Made by a program: the position numbers and the translations under genes. The notes under the pieces are model-generated. The model did not search any database. It was not told where the DNA came from and saw only the letters and a program-made list of their open reading frames with translations. DNA of 64,000 nucleotides from Anoplopoma fimbria (Eukaryota > Chordata > Actinopteri > Perciformes > Anoplopomatidae): positions 18,960,421 through 19,024,420 of the forward strand of contig NC_072462.1 of assembly GCF_027596085.1 (NCBI RefSeq), in the 5' to 3' direction. This document shows positions 37,594 through 50,389 of the stretch, in pieces (the first letter of the stretch is position 1; every line of letters starts with the position of its first letter).

Positions 37594-38480
37594 TGCATTA
37601 CAGACTGAATGATGATCACGACATGTTGGTTTCGATTTGGTAGATTCTTTCAAAGGCTGTTTCTACACAGGCATATTTTTTCTTTTAGAAGTACATACAT
37701 TTTTGCAACATTTTTATAACACATTAAAGCAGCTCTTAACAGGTGAGGGGGTGGATGAAATGCTACACAGCTGTCATGAGAGCAGTTATGTTTTATTTAG
37801 ATGGAATGTCAGCGTGTGTCAAATGATGGTTTACTGAAACCCGTGCATTAAAGTGAAGTGATTGACTTTTCTGACTGAATCTTCTTCATATTGTAGCTGG
37901 CAGTGTTGACATGTGCTCCGACAGACTGCTAAGTGAATGCTGCAGACATTGGAAGTGCATACAGAGGGAGGTTCTCAAAGACACTGTCTTACCTAACTCC
38001 CAATGACAAAGAAGACAGCATATTTCCCAAAATGTTGGCACATTAGTTTAAATAAAACTGCTTAAAGGGCACACAAGCTGATCAACCAAATTGTAGTTTT
38101 AAGACATTTTGGAAATATATACACACATCTAGGAACCATTTATTTACACATTGTTATTGGTCGTGCTGTGATAATCAGAGCAAACTGTAATAACTACTGC
38201 CTACAGGGAGTCAAACAGTCAGGAAAAGCTGAGCCTAGCATAAGCAGCAATAGCAGATTAATCACCTGGAATAAAGTAAGTTCTGCTTTTTCCGTTTTTC
38301 ATTTGTCAAAATGACACACATAAAACAAGACTAGCAGTGATGATTAAGCACACAGTATGACATCTAATAAGGCTGAGATCTGATGGATGGGCCAGAGAGA
38401 GGGCAGAAAGAGAAAATGTTTCCAGCCATGGCTTTTGCTCAACAAACAGTTGCTAGTGTAACAATGAAAACAGGAGTATG

Positions 38481-38494
38481 ATGCCAGAGGGCAG
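38481..38494 (+). promoter_or_regulatory. CTCF-like motif, 11/14 match
   Basis: ATGCCAGAGGGCAG: the eleven bases from the S position onward (CCAGAGGGCAG) match the consensus, while the leading CCA is absent. Plus orientation. Confidence 0.35.
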
Positions 38495-39114
38495 TGGAAG
38501 TCGTGGTCTCTGTTACTGAAGTGTTAAACCATGACAACACATATGAAAACGTGTTTCGCACGGTTCCCTGTGCTTTCTCAACCGCTTCGACAGTTGTATC
38601 TGCAATCTGGCTACATGGCAGATGCCCCTGTCATTAGCTTATACAGGACTTAATTCCTTTCTCACTGATGCATATATTAGAGACACAACTCTTATTATTG
38701 GAGCTGGAGAGCAGACATTTAATTGCTTTTGTTCGCAGTATAACTAAACCTTTAAAACTGCGAACAAATACTGAACATAATGAGTCACTGAATCTTCAGT
38801 CAATGTCTCTGACAACGTAGGAGGGCAACTGAGTCACCACAAATTACAAACAGAAAAAGTTGCAGTCCCAGCATCAGCCAAATTACAGTGGCATCTATCA
38901 CAAAACTTAATTAAATAGCAGCACATGTATGCCGTCTGTCTCATACACATGAACACACATTCACACACACAAAGACCTGTGCACTTTGCTCAGCCATCGT
39001 GCTAATCCCAAATGTTATTTCTGAAGGGGACAAAAAAGCCCATAAGACCGGCAGCTGTTCTCTGCCGATTCGTCCTCTGACTCTAACATGACGTGCTTCC
39101 TACTCAATACCACT

Positions 39115-39130
39115 ATGTGTGTGTGTGTGT
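39115..39130. repeat. (GT)8 microsatellite
   Basis: Short uninterrupted GT run. Confidence 0.9.
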
Positions 39131-39370
39131 GCAGAAAATGGGTACAGACAGTTCCACAGCAGAATATGGAGGTCTCCTCTTTGATAGGTAGGTCTAAACG
39201 ATGAAAGTCCCCTCTTGGCAATTTCTTTGAAAAAATGTAAAAGTGCATTTGCAGTAGTATATTAGGAAAATACGTGAAAATTATGGATATATATATATTT
39301 TTAAATGGCCAGAAAGAGAGGTCCTTACTTGGTTGGAGTTAAATGATAGTCCACTCTTGGTAATATTGGA

Positions 39371-39394
39371 ATGTGTGTGTGTGTGTGTTTGTGT
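39371..39394. repeat. (GT)n microsatellite, interrupted
   Basis: GT run broken by one TTT. Confidence 0.9.
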
Positions 39395-42209
39395 GCATGA
39401 TCAGTCCATACAAACTCTATTAAATTATATAAACTGTTAAGGTCAAAGGTTTAGTAAGTATCAAAGATGATTAAACTAATTTTAACTTGATTCAAACTCT
39501 AAATGCTTAAAATACTGTTGATCTTACCTTTGTTAAAAACACTTTCTGTCAATAGAAAACGATTTAACTTGTGTGTTGTGTTTATAATTTTCCTTCTGTT
39601 TCCTACTGTCTGTCGGTGATGTGACAGTGTTTTTGTTCCAGTGTCACAAGTTAACGTTTGCTTCAGTAAATTGTCCATCGTTACTAACTGTTACTAGCTG
39701 GTCTAATGAGGTATCCCTTGGTAAAATCATGATAGGCGGTTGCACTTCTATACAGGAATTACTGTGGAGTACCTACTATAATTAGCACTTGAGGCACGTT
39801 ACATTGGATGGCACGTAGTGCTGACAATGGCACTAGTGGGAGTCTGGTCAGCCCCAATCCTCAGCTCTCCATTAAGGTCGCTCTTCACAAAATGAATCCA
39901 CCTCTCCTTCATGTTATCATTTTTCGGTATTCTGAATAAGGTGACGGAGCTTTTTTATGAATCCTTGCATCTGGTTAACGTGCATGTGTGGGGAAGTTGA
40001 GGAAGGTATAGCTAGCTAGCTAACTGTTGGCTTTGTGGTATGTAGAGTTTTCACACTGAGCCATGATTTCAGGCGAACTCAAAAAATCCTCAACATAAAA
40101 ATGGTGAAAAAAGTCTTAACTGCACAATGTTTAATGTGTGTACAGAACAATTTAACTTAACCTGGACTTTAATCTTATCAGTCCTGCTATGACAAGAAAA
40201 TATGTTTGCTGTGAAAAAGGGTCCATTCATAACAAAGCTTCACCCAACTTCAACCTGAGCAGAATCAAGTTATTCAGAATAACTGATAACACCTGTGTGG
40301 GCGTGCAGGGCCTTTTAATTGTAATGCGTGAATAGAAGACTTTTATAAACACAGATATCCAGTCGAGCTGAAGAACAGATCAAGGAAGATGGAGATTTAG
40401 TCTTTACGATATATGACCAGTGAGTGGCTTTCATGATGGAAGCAGCAGCCTTTTGGACTTCTTCAAACAGGAGATAACTTGGCAACAACAACAAGTAATG
40501 CATCACTTTACAAGCCTTCTTTTTCACCGCAGATGTTTTGACTTTGGCTGTGTAATTCAGCCATCGTTTATTTTATCATTTACACATGTTCTTTTCCTTC
40601 TTTAATTAAGGCTTACATAGGAGAAAATTTATCAAAAATAAATATTGCATTGGGAAGCAATCCCTATACATACATTAAATACAGCAACAAATCAAAAGAT
40701 CTGTAAAATATAAATTTTTCAACCGTGCTCCCTTGGTGTTTTTCTGTATGTTCTTTTAGCTTTGCTCTTGTGCTTCTTCATCTAAAAAAACAAGTGCATA
40801 GCTATACTTAATGTGAACTGGCAAAGGTTAAGTGTAGTGTGCACTGGCAAGAAATGCACCACATTCCTGCTTGGCTTCCTTATTTTACGGGGGATTACAA
40901 ACGACTAATGACAACACAAAATTTTGAAAAAGGACACATAGTTGCATTTTACCTTCTATTTTCAAATGAGGAAGCATAGCTCGTTAAAGTTGCATTACAT
41001 ATGAGATGATTACTCTGAGTTCTGAGGTCAGTGGTTTCTCTCCATTTAAGTATTATAAAGCTCTTCCATGATGAGCAAACTAGCGTTTTAAAAAGCTGTA
41101 TACTTTTAAAGGAAAATATGACTAAGAATTGCTCATGGAGAACGAAAGTTTATCATTTTTTTAATTCGATTTCTGTTGAAAAACTATGTGACTTATGTGA
41201 AAAAACAGTAGGATGTAGGATGAAAAACTTTGTTTTGTTGTTTGAAAAACATATTCTGCATTATATGACCTGAAATCAGTATCACTAATCGGTGTGTTGT
41301 ATTATCTAACCTAGATGGCATTATACTGTTAGCCCGATGATTGACATATAATGCAAAACTCCTCTAATAACTCACTCTAGTTATTACATATTGTTTAGCT
41401 AACATAACTAAAGCTGAAACTGATGATTGTAGCAGAGTAAGAAAGCATCAATACATCTTAGAGAGCACTGTTGGCTTGACTGAATGAGAAAATATTACCC
41501 ACTGCAGTACGAGCAACACACAAATAAACCTGCACGCATATACAGTACATCAAACCAGCTGACAGCATAGAGTAACGTTATGTAGATTTAAAGAATGCTT
41601 GAATGATTTCAGCCAGCATTTCCCCTTTACAGTGTTGACATCTGACATCTGAGGATCAACTCAAGGACCGAGTGCTGCAGCTGAGACATGAAACAGACAG
41701 ACCTGAAAAAGACATAAAGCTGCTCTATATCAGTTGGCTGTGACATGAGACGGAGAAAGAAGACTTTGCTTTATGTGAGACTCTTTTTAGCAGACTGCCA
41801 CTCGTGAAAAATACATTTAAGATCCAACAAACATTTTGGATGTTGTCTTTTTCTGTGTGCAGGTTGTTTCTTTTTTTCACTCGCTACAGTCATCATTCCT
41901 CTGCTTGTCTTGAGAGCACTGTCACAACACATGTCCTTGAAAGAAGTTGTTTAGAATTGTATTTAATCCCCTCTCCTATAGTAAATTATCCATTTTCAAT
42001 CTTAAATCAAAAAAACAACAAGCAATGGAGCAAAAAGGATGAAAAACATGCATGATTTGTTAGGGACCCAATATGGGAATAATGCAGAGGAAGAAGACAC
42101 AGAAGAAAAAGAGGTTGAAATAAGTCAACTTGAGTGCCATGAGCTCACCTTAAAGTACATATATACAGTATGAAGCCTCCGCAGCAGCCTTAGAAGCAAC
42201 ATTTAGTAG

Positions 42210-42690
42210 CACAGATTCAAAACAAGTGTGCTTGAAATCCTCCATTGAGGATCTTGGTACATGTTAGTCTGATAGCATCACACAGTCCCTACCAGAAATA
42301 TCAGTGTGATTTTCATGCTGTGCAATCCTGTTCCACTTTATCCCAAACATGTTCTATCCAGTTGACCCTCTGTATTAGGAACTGATGTCCAAGTCAGTGG
42401 TCAAAAGTGGTCAATCGGAAAAATAAATATTTGAGTGGAATGAAGCAATGCACCTTTTTTTTTCGCATTCTCTCAGATGATGCTGGTAAAAACTTGCCCG
42501 CTGTGTGCCAAGAAATCACAGGCTTCTCTTTCAACCACGAACTTCAGCCTGCACTGTTGACTAAGCAGAACAGAGCCAATGCGCATCAGATTGTACCGCT
42601 GCCAACAGCATTGCAACAAAACAAACCAGGATACCTTAGTGATTTTCTTTCCTGATTCACATTCCCACAGAAGTCCAGCCAATCCACATC
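42210..42690 (-). pseudogene. Second Tc1/mariner transposase fossil
   Basis: The minus strand encodes NWIEHVWDKVEQD (codons at 42363-42325), matching the Tc1 signature NPIEHLWDxVERE. The plus-strand wording CTGATAGCATCACACAGT (42271-42288) and the match near TGTGCCAAGAAATCACAGG (about 42504) fit the same transposase family as I remember it from fish. The intervening part is partly replaced or lost, and stops break every frame. It belongs to a different Tc1 subfamily from the copy at 37.4 kb, judging by the residues around the motif. Right and left ends are not visible, so the limits are approximate. The 82-codon plus frame at 42407-42655 is antisense. Confidence 0.65.
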
Positions 42691-43739
42691 AGGATTCAAC
42701 AAGGTGTGTGTCCTGATATATTACTTAACTGTGAGCTATTGCAGTGAGACTGTTAGAAGACAATTGCAAGACTCATTATTGCTGGCCACTCTCTATAACA
42801 AGAGCTCCACAGGATTGCAGCTTCAGGACGTGTTTGGGTGCACATTCTGAACTGCAGACATTTTATGACATAGTGTAATTGGTGTTTTTGTCTAGCACAT
42901 ACAGTATACATGTTGGTTATGTCTGTGTGCTGCCTTGTTTCCGAGAAAATGTGTTTGTGTGTACTCTTCTCTCTCTTGCTCTCTTTCCCTCACACAGTTT
43001 TCTTTTTTTTGAATGAGACGCCTAAATGTTAAACGTCAATAACATTAATTAAATCCATCTAAACTCCGGTTCACCAATGCCAAATAGCGTCCACTACAAT
43101 GTTTGAATACTGTCACGCATCTTAGTTTATACATGTTGTGGGAATGTGTCACCTCTTAAGTGGGACAATCATAATGTCTTAAAAGCATTTGTGAGTTTTC
43201 AAAATCCTCATTAGTCCATCCTCCTCTCTGGGATCCCTAAGGCAGCCCACTAATAGTTTTTCTTTGATAAACATTATTAATATACAGAAGGGGCAAGCAT
43301 TGTCACATGTATTAACTTTCATAGTGGCACACTTTCTCTTTGTCTGCCTTCATCATTATATGTTTTAAAATTGTCTTTCAATTTGGTCATAACCCAAATT
43401 TTCTTCTAATTCTGGGTTCAGTGTCCAACACTGCTCTCATACAAACAAAGCTTTGAATACTGTTTGGGAGTCCTTGCAGAGATGTATTGTTGGGGTGTTA
43501 CTTTGTTGCTCAGCACAATAAGATGCTCAACCTTAGTAGCCCCGATCTAATGCTGGCCCTAAACTCTGAAGGCCTGGTCAAATTAGTCTTTTGTTGAACA
43601 CAACTGCATCTCATCCAACACAGAAAAAAGGCCACAATGTCACATTTGCAAAGTGGATGATAAATAAAACCATTATAAAAATAAAACAAAATGTCGGACT
43701 TTAACACAGGACAAGGCTGCTTTTTTCCCATTCCCAACT
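42691..43739. other. No gene seen; unique DNA
   Basis: A CT-rich stretch near 42965-42990 and a 75-codon minus frame at 43510-43737 with no recognisable content. Confidence 0.45.
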
Positions 43740-43930
43740 ACGAGGTAACAGTTATTTGAAGCATAACCAAACCTAACCACATGTTTATTACTGCAACCAT
43801 GACAACAGAGGTCCCTTAACAAAATACAAATTTTAACCCAAGCCATGATCTTTCTCTAAATATAATTAAGTTGTTTTTGTTCCTAAACTGAACCAAACCT
43901 TAACCATAGCATCATCCCTCAGTGAATGCT
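43740..43930 (-). repeat. Family P, copy 5
   Basis: CATAACCAAACCTAACCAC (43761-43779), TAACCCAAGCCATGATC (43834-43850) and AACCAAACCTTAACCATAG match the left-arm orientation of the 36.7 kb element. Only one arm is present. Confidence 0.5.
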
Positions 43931-44086
43931 TTTCAACAACGATTTCTAATAGTTTCTGAAGGCACTGTCAAGTAATGTCATCCTGCCAATATGTGTGCAT
44001 TTATTGTTGGTTGCAGACTTACCAAAATGTACCATAAATGTTTAAAAAACAACAACCAGATTGAAAATGGGCAGGAAAGATGAAGT

Positions 44087-44222
44087 TGTCCCGGGACAGC
44101 AATGTCTATGAATGGTATAAATACGAGGAGTAAGCCAGCACTTTGTGACATCAGTCAACTGTACCCTTTGTCATAAAGGCAACCAGACTCTTGAGACACT
44201 GAGTCTGACAACCGAAGTGAGT
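44087..44222 (+). promoter_or_regulatory. Candidate TATA promoter and first exon
   Basis: A perfect 12-base palindrome TGTCCCGGGACA (44087-44098) lies 17 bases before a good TATA box, TATAAATA (44116-44123). Transcription would start near 44146-44150. About 70 bases on, CCGAA is followed by GTGAGT (44217-44222), a near-consensus splice donor. No ATG lies between the presumed start and the donor, so the first exon would be untranslated. This combination is what a tissue-specific gene or lncRNA promoter looks like, but a TATA-like word is expected by chance in 64 kb of AT-rich DNA, and I could not identify a matching downstream exon. Confidence 0.3.
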
Positions 44223-45619
44223 TTTCTAACTTTAGACTTTACTTAAAGAATGCTGGTTCTTTTAATCTGCTTTTGTTTCTGTTTCTTTACCGTTTTGAAA
44301 GCGTGCCTGCACTAAGAGACAGTTAAAAGAGTCAGCAGAACACTGGAGCTCACACAGGCAGTATCTTCACCGGTATGAAAATGACAGTCTGTGAATTTAA
44401 TGACAGGCATCAAAAGAATAAAGACAAGAGAAGGGATTTATATAAATCTATAAAATATTAACTCAACTCTTCCACACATTTGCATGAGTATTCATGACAA
44501 CACTGATATACATTTCCTGACTGTCACCAATAATCTAGTGTTGTACATTCAAGGAATAACACAAGGTGATCCTCTTTAATAAACATGTTAAAGTCTCAGT
44601 TATTTGCCACATTTTTTCACAGTCCAGTCTTAAATACATGTTAACAATATCATTCAAAGTATCATTTTTATAAAAAAAAAGATTCAAACCTGGTATTGAG
44701 GAGGGATTCTTTGAAGATTATAGTAGATTTGTGGCCTGGCACGCCATATAAATACATCAAGTAAATTGTCAAAATGCTTTTAAATGTGGTTAAATGTGAG
44801 ATTCCTCTGTTGAAAGAGTTACACATTTTCAATGTAATAATGGATTCACATAATGTGTACTGTTGATCAAACAAATTTAATACAGATGGTGTGGTAACTG
44901 CTCCTTTTATCGCGCCAAAGCGAACACAATGCTTAATTTGGTACCCTGGTGTTTATGTTCTGACTGTGTATTTTGTCTCTGTCGTTAGTGTGCGTTTTAT
45001 CTTATGTTGGTATCATACCAAACACTGTACACAATCCAAAATTTGCAGGGGAAATAATTTCTGTGCCTGTTATGTATTCATAAAAAGTGTTTTCCTTAAA
45101 ATGACAAAATCCCTTTTATCACTCATAGTATAGTCAGTAGAGATGGTATTTAAACCAGAGGAGAGACGACAACGTAGACAGAGAATAAATATACTCTGTC
45201 TGCTTGTGAGAATTAAATTACATTTAAACTGCATCGGTGGTGGGGAAGAGAGAAGTGCAAATTAAATACAGAAACTAGGAGAACAACTGATGAATCTTAG
45301 ATGGAGGCTGACCTGTGAAAAGAGATGAGGAGACGAATGAAGACCGACAGAGGGAAGAACCGAGGAATGCAAAGATTTATGAGCATTGCATTTGCCGTTT
45401 TTACTTTGGGAAACAGCTGAATAATTGATAAAGAAAAAAGATTAATGTGAGGGGGCTGTTGATGTGTATTTTCCCATCTTATAATAATTTAAATTCGATT
45501 AGCGTTTAAATTGAATGCCATTGTTACAGTACTCATTAAAAACATAAACCACAGTGTATGTAAATGTTGGCATTCACACAAAAAGAGACAGAGGAGGGGT
45601 TTTCTTCCAGCTTCTTTTA
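44223..45619. other. No gene supported; small frames after the promoter-like site
   Basis: A 21-codon frame at 44250-44315 starts with an A at -3 and encodes a very hydrophobic, signal-like peptide (MLVLLICFCFCFF, then TVLKACLH). A 28-codon frame at 44375-44461 contains a basic DKRRD stretch. AATAAA words lie at about 44416 and 44578. These could be parts of a short transcript or chance. Further frames at 44668-44874 (minus) and 44891-45133 (plus) are unremarkable. Confidence 0.3.
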
Positions 45620-45654
45620 AGTATTTCACAAATAGTTTGCTTAAAGGAAATTGA

Positions 45655-45995
45655 AACTAAACTCATGTTAACAATAACATGCTAGAGTTTACTGGGTATA
45701 ATGTTTACTATAGTCACCGTCTTCGTTGAGCGTTAGAACGCAAACTAAGATAATTAAACAGAAAAGCATGTTAAGTACAGCTGAGGCTGATGGGAAAGTC
45801 ATTAGTTTTGCAGGTATTTGGTTATAAACAAATTTTTGGTAAAAACAAAAAAAGTTACCAAAGCTCTTGCAAATCATCCTGAGTGGGAGATAAATGTCTG
45901 AACCAAGTTTTATGACAATAAATCTAATTGTTGTTGAGATATTTCCCTCAAAACCACAAAAGTTGACCTTATGGTGCTTCAGCTCTTCAGCCCTA
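45655..45995 (+). repeat. Interspersed repeat family G, copy 1
   Basis: GGGTATAATGTTTACTATAG, then GTACAGCTGAGGCTGATGGG (45776-45795), TTGCAGGTATTTGGTTATAA, ATCATCCTGAGTGGGAG and TTGTTGTTGAGATATTTCCC, in the order that I know from a very abundant percomorph repeat. The formal class is unknown to me. No coding content. Confidence 0.65.
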
Positions 45996-46032
45996 GAAAA
46001 CTCGGTGGAGTTGAGTTCAGTATGTTATTTAC

Positions 46033-46059
46033 TGTGTGTGTGTGTGTGTGTCTGTGTGT
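46033..46059. repeat. (GT)n microsatellite
   Basis: Nine GT (TG) units, then one CT and three more GT units. Confidence 0.9.
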
Positions 46060-46689
46060 TTTTTCATGTTACAAATGTTCTTTTCAGTGTCTCACTATAG
46101 AATTGATCATTTTCTGTTGATTAAGTGGCGTCATTCACAGAGTGACGGAGTGACAAGACTAGCTGGGAACCTGTGACAGTGTGTGAGAGAAATGACTTGT
46201 AATAGGCTATTACTACACAAGAAGTCCTCATCTCCAGCAGTCTGCCTCTGGGAACTTTACTGCCACTGGAGGGAATACAAAGCAGAGAGGTAGGGAGATT
46301 GAGAGTGTGATTGATTGGCAGAAAGAGGTAAGGATGTGGTTGCCAGGAATCAGAGCTGGACAAAAAGCCTAGAGAGAATTGATGTGTGTGTGTCAATACT
46401 GGGCACAGCGCATAAAGATAATTTGAGGGATTATTTACCGCCGTTCACTGTGTTTCCGGGGCCAGGGGGATAAATTCATAAAGCTTCATTGTGCTGGTGG
46501 TGAAATTTAAAGATTTTTCTGAATAATCAGAAGAGAATGCTCTGTTTGAAAAACAAAAACTAGTATAGAGATAAAGCATAGATAAGCCTTGAAGCCGGAT
46601 CAGAAGATCAGAACCTTTTAAAAAAAATGTTGGTTTAGTTAGGTTTATTTTTATTTTTTATTTTAACATGACATTCATGGTTAAAGTTG

Positions 46690-46870
46690 AATAAATATCC
46701 AATATATTGGGTTATGACTAAACACCTGCAAAAGTTTTAACATTCCCATCAGCCTCAGCTGTACTTTGTGTTTAGTGCCAATTAGAAAATTTTAGCATGC
46801 TAACACGCTAAATTCTGCTTGTAAACCTGGTAACCATCAGAATGTTAGCGTTTTACCAGGCAATTGCACC
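46690..46870 (-). repeat. Interspersed repeat family G, copy 2 (inverted)
   Basis: The reverse complement reads AAGTACAGCTGAGGCTGATG (from the complement of 46766 downward) followed by TTTTGCAGGTGTTTAGTC, the same modules as copy 1. The two copies share an identical 24-base core in opposite orientation, about 0.95 kb apart. Confidence 0.65.
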
Positions 46871-47181
46871 TGAGGTGCAAACTTGCCTAGCCTTCTGCAC
46901 CAATATTGTTAATATTTGTGCCGTTTTTAAAAAAAACTAAAACCATTTCAGTCCCATTCACAGTGACCAGCATTCTCCTGACTGACTGAGAGCCTGTCCC
47001 ACTGTGCCTGTAAGTGCCAGCAGCGGTACCTGTGAGACTCCTAATGGCAAACCATCACAGCAGCCCAGTTTTGAGTGAGCATTTTCTACCTGGCTGTTAG
47101 CGTAAGCTTCTTATCCTTTCTGCCTACTGCTCCTCTGACAAATATGCAAACACAATAAGCTCTGCATGCACAATTGGAAGC

Positions 47182-47198
47182 TTTTTTTTTTTTTTTTT
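47182..47198. repeat. Poly(T) tract
   Basis: Seventeen consecutive T after CAATTGGAAGC. Confidence 0.95.
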
Positions 47199-49501
47199 AT
47201 CTTAAAGAAAAATAAAAAATAATCAGAGATTTTTATATATGAAGCTTGAGCGTAAAGGATTTGTTAAGCAAGTTTGTACTTTATGCAAGTTCTCTTTGCT
47301 CTTTTTTTGCACTTAGATAATTAAAACCTGCAACAGACTTGAATACCTTTATATCTTAATATTGCGTGAAGATATTTTCTTCAGACTAGCACCTTAAGGC
47401 AGCAGTTGTTGATTAATTTAAAACACTTTTTACTCATATCATGTTACCCCAGCAACAGAAGAAAATGTGAAAACCATCTGATCATGATTTCAGCTATATA
47501 TCGTCATGTTGTTCCCCTAGGCCAGTAAAGCAATAAATAAAAGGGCACTACCACACATTTTCCTCAAGATATAATTACCTGCCATCTGAAATGACAAAAA
47601 TTATTCAAGTCACACACTCACTCCCCTCTTAATATGTAACACATGTTTCATATGTTGGCAGGTAAGAAGGAAATGGCTGTTTCCTTAATGCCTCAAAGGA
47701 AAGGCTGCAAAGAGAACCAGGGTGCATAAATGGACATCTGATGTTAGTAACTATAAATTTGAAGGTTTACCACCTTAGACTTTTCAATGTGACCAGCAGC
47801 TCGATAGCTCAATCTATCAGCTGGTTGGTCGCATGGTCCTCAAAGGTTTCCCCATCGTTTGGTGGATACAGTTCTCCCCTGGGAGGCTGAAATTTGGAAT
47901 GGAGGTTACGTTTGTTAGCGTGAATGTGTGTGTTCGAGTTCATTCCAATTGGCAAAAAAAAGGGTGTGATAGTGAGGTTGGCCTTTAACAAATGGGTACG
48001 TACAATAACTTTGTAACTAACGTATTCAAGTACAATGGCCAAACTCATGAACCGTTCGCAAACTCTGATGGGAGAAATCCACCAATGTATAAAGAGAACT
48101 GTTGAGTGATAAGAATATTACTGCATCAATGGGCACATAAAGCAAGTGCCATAGTGTTACCTTTTAACCCGCCTACTATCTGCTCAGTCTCTGGCTCATT
48201 CACATAAATAGCAGCACAAAAACACCTCTTTTGACTATAAGTGCATTTAACAACTAAGACCTAAGGATTCAAAGAATGGCTAGTTCAGCGTTCATGCTGT
48301 GTTGATTTACCTGAAAAAAATATCCACTGATTTACATTTCTCTCTTTCCTAATGTAGGTCTATGGCAAAACGTACCTTACCTTACCTTAGAAAAGTGCTT
48401 AGACTTATGAGGGATATTAACCATTTCTCTTAGACACTTGATGGGGGCATCATTGGTCTAAGAAAGATTTGTTTTTTTATTTTGCCATTGAAGTCAAGTG
48501 TATGTGAGGTTGTGTGTGTGAATGAATGCCCTCGTTGATACATGCAGCTATTGCAAATTCACCCTTGTTTTTTGCTATTTGGGTTATTTCTATTTCTATA
48601 GTCATGGTCCACTATTCTTATAATCCGAGGCAAGAAACCTAACTTTCAATGGTGCACAGACGCTTACTGAGCTAAAATGACAAAAGTGATCAGACAAAAT
48701 AAAAAAGGTGGAATGCAATACAGTAGCCCTACAATACCATACTCAAAATGCTTTTGTTCCGTCAGCTAATGAAGCTGAGCAAAAGTTTAATCAGGATGAT
48801 ATTTTTTACTTACTCTCCTAATCTAAGTTCTCTCTCTCGCTGTTTCCAACTCTATTAGGTAACTAAGGGCGTCCACTCATTCAGCCAAGCCAACCCAATT
48901 TTGCCAAAAACTCTGTGAGCCAATTATCTCGTTGCTCTCAAACTGACCCTCCTCCGCTTCATTCACTTGCAGTTTTCATCAGTAGGGCGTCAATGGGTCC
49001 TCCCACCAAGCCCATCATCAGAAATCCTAGTCCATATCACATCCATCCAGATCTTCAGCATTGCTCTCTCCCTTCACCACTACCAGTGTATAGACTCCTT
49101 CAGGGGATATATTCCTGTTAGTCTCATGGATATTACTACACATGTCACATTTCAAGATGGGGTCATCGCCAAAGACACCTAACATACTTCTTTAACTTTT
49201 CCTACTGGTCACACAAAAGGTATTTATTTAAGTTGTGAGTCACTGTTAAGGGCTTACTTACATCTCTCCTTCCTACATAACTCAAATGATTCCCATTTCC
49301 CATAACCTCATTGACTAAGGACAGGATAGATATATGTGAGATATATGGCGTGGATCTGTGACTTAAAACTCATTCAGTGGGAACTTTTCTTTTTCTGTCA
49401 CAGGCACAGTTTCAGTTCCATAAATCAGGTTCTAATGTATGGCAGTTCAATTTATTTCCCTGGAGCATCTATCATTTAGACAAATAACACCTTTGCTGAT
49501 G

Positions 49502-49516
49502 TTTTTTTTTTTTTTT
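49502..49516. repeat. Poly(T) tract
   Basis: Fifteen consecutive T followed by AAAC. Confidence 0.95.
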
Positions 49517-50389
49517 AAACATTCCGATCACCAAGAAACTGTATCTGGTGAATAAAAGACTCCGACTCTAGGCAGAGCAGTAAATAAATGGTACAACAAT
49601 GATGAATGAGCTTGCCAGTCAGTCATCTCACATTTTGCAGTGGAGAAACTAATGGTGTTAGTGGAAGACTAAGTTTTGTGTAACTGTGTCAAAGCTTAAA
49701 TCACATCATCTTTCTTCCAGATCATGAGCAGGAGAGCACAGTGACAAGGATGTGTGTGAGAGAGAAAGAGCATACAAATTAGCACTGCTCAGAGTACTGC
49801 AGGACAAACTGATGTTAATTGTGATGAATGGAGTGCATGGGGACTTTAAATAATCCATCCGGAAAGTAAACTCACAGATGGCTTATGGCGTGCTTTACGC
49901 CCGACTCCTGTACTTACCGGCCTCCTGAATTTGCTCATTAGTTACTGAGATTGACACCTGAGATGACCTCAGTATTATTATCATGTGTTCGATACTATGA
50001 AGCATAGCAATGATTAAAGTCCAGACAGAAAAACAAGCATAGAAAAATTTGTAAGATTGCATCCAAGGTCCATACACGGGTGCACATGACAGATGGGCTC
50101 ACTGAAGGTATCCACTTGACCTGAACGTTTCAACTTGGGTGCAAAATTGTCATTTCTGTGGATGAATGATTCCACTTGATTGAGTTGTGTCTTGTTAGGA
50201 GGGTATAAAAAAGTTGTGTGACAGAGATGAGCCTGATCTTTTTGTCATCTCATTAATCATAGAATATTTACAAACATGCTTTTTTTTTTTTTCATGCCCA
50301 TTTCTGTATGCACTGCTAACTCTACTCTTGGCAGGAGGAGGCATGTGTCCAATACACATAATGTTTCCAGACTATTTTCTAAATACTAG

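Larger units (their letters stand above)
37594..42209. other. No gene seen; unique DNA with short (GT)n tracts
   Basis: Short frames only (up to 83 codons). (GT)n tracts lie at 39115-39130 and 39371-39394. A (GCTA)3 word sits at about 40011-40022. Nothing else is supported apart from the CTCF-like motif at 38481. Confidence 0.45.
46871..50389. other. No gene seen; AT-rich DNA
   Basis: Poly(T) runs at 47182-47198 and 49502-49516, and (ACCTT)3 near 48371-48388. At 47796-48020 there is tRNA-like wording (TAGCTCAATC near 47805, GTTCGAGTT near 47932), but the two boxes are about 127 bases apart, too far for a tRNA promoter. Overlapping plus frames at 48915-49182 are unremarkable. Confidence 0.4.

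Noticed and set aside
44891..45133. 80-codon plus frame with several Cys, downstream of the promoter-like site
   Set aside because: Cys, Tyr and Phe are frequent in chance frames of AT-rich DNA; there is no signal peptide cleavage context or acceptor that I could defend.
47796..48020. Possible tRNA or SINE head
   Set aside because: A-box-like and B-box-like words are about 127 bases apart, too far for an internal polymerase III promoter, and no cloverleaf can be drawn.
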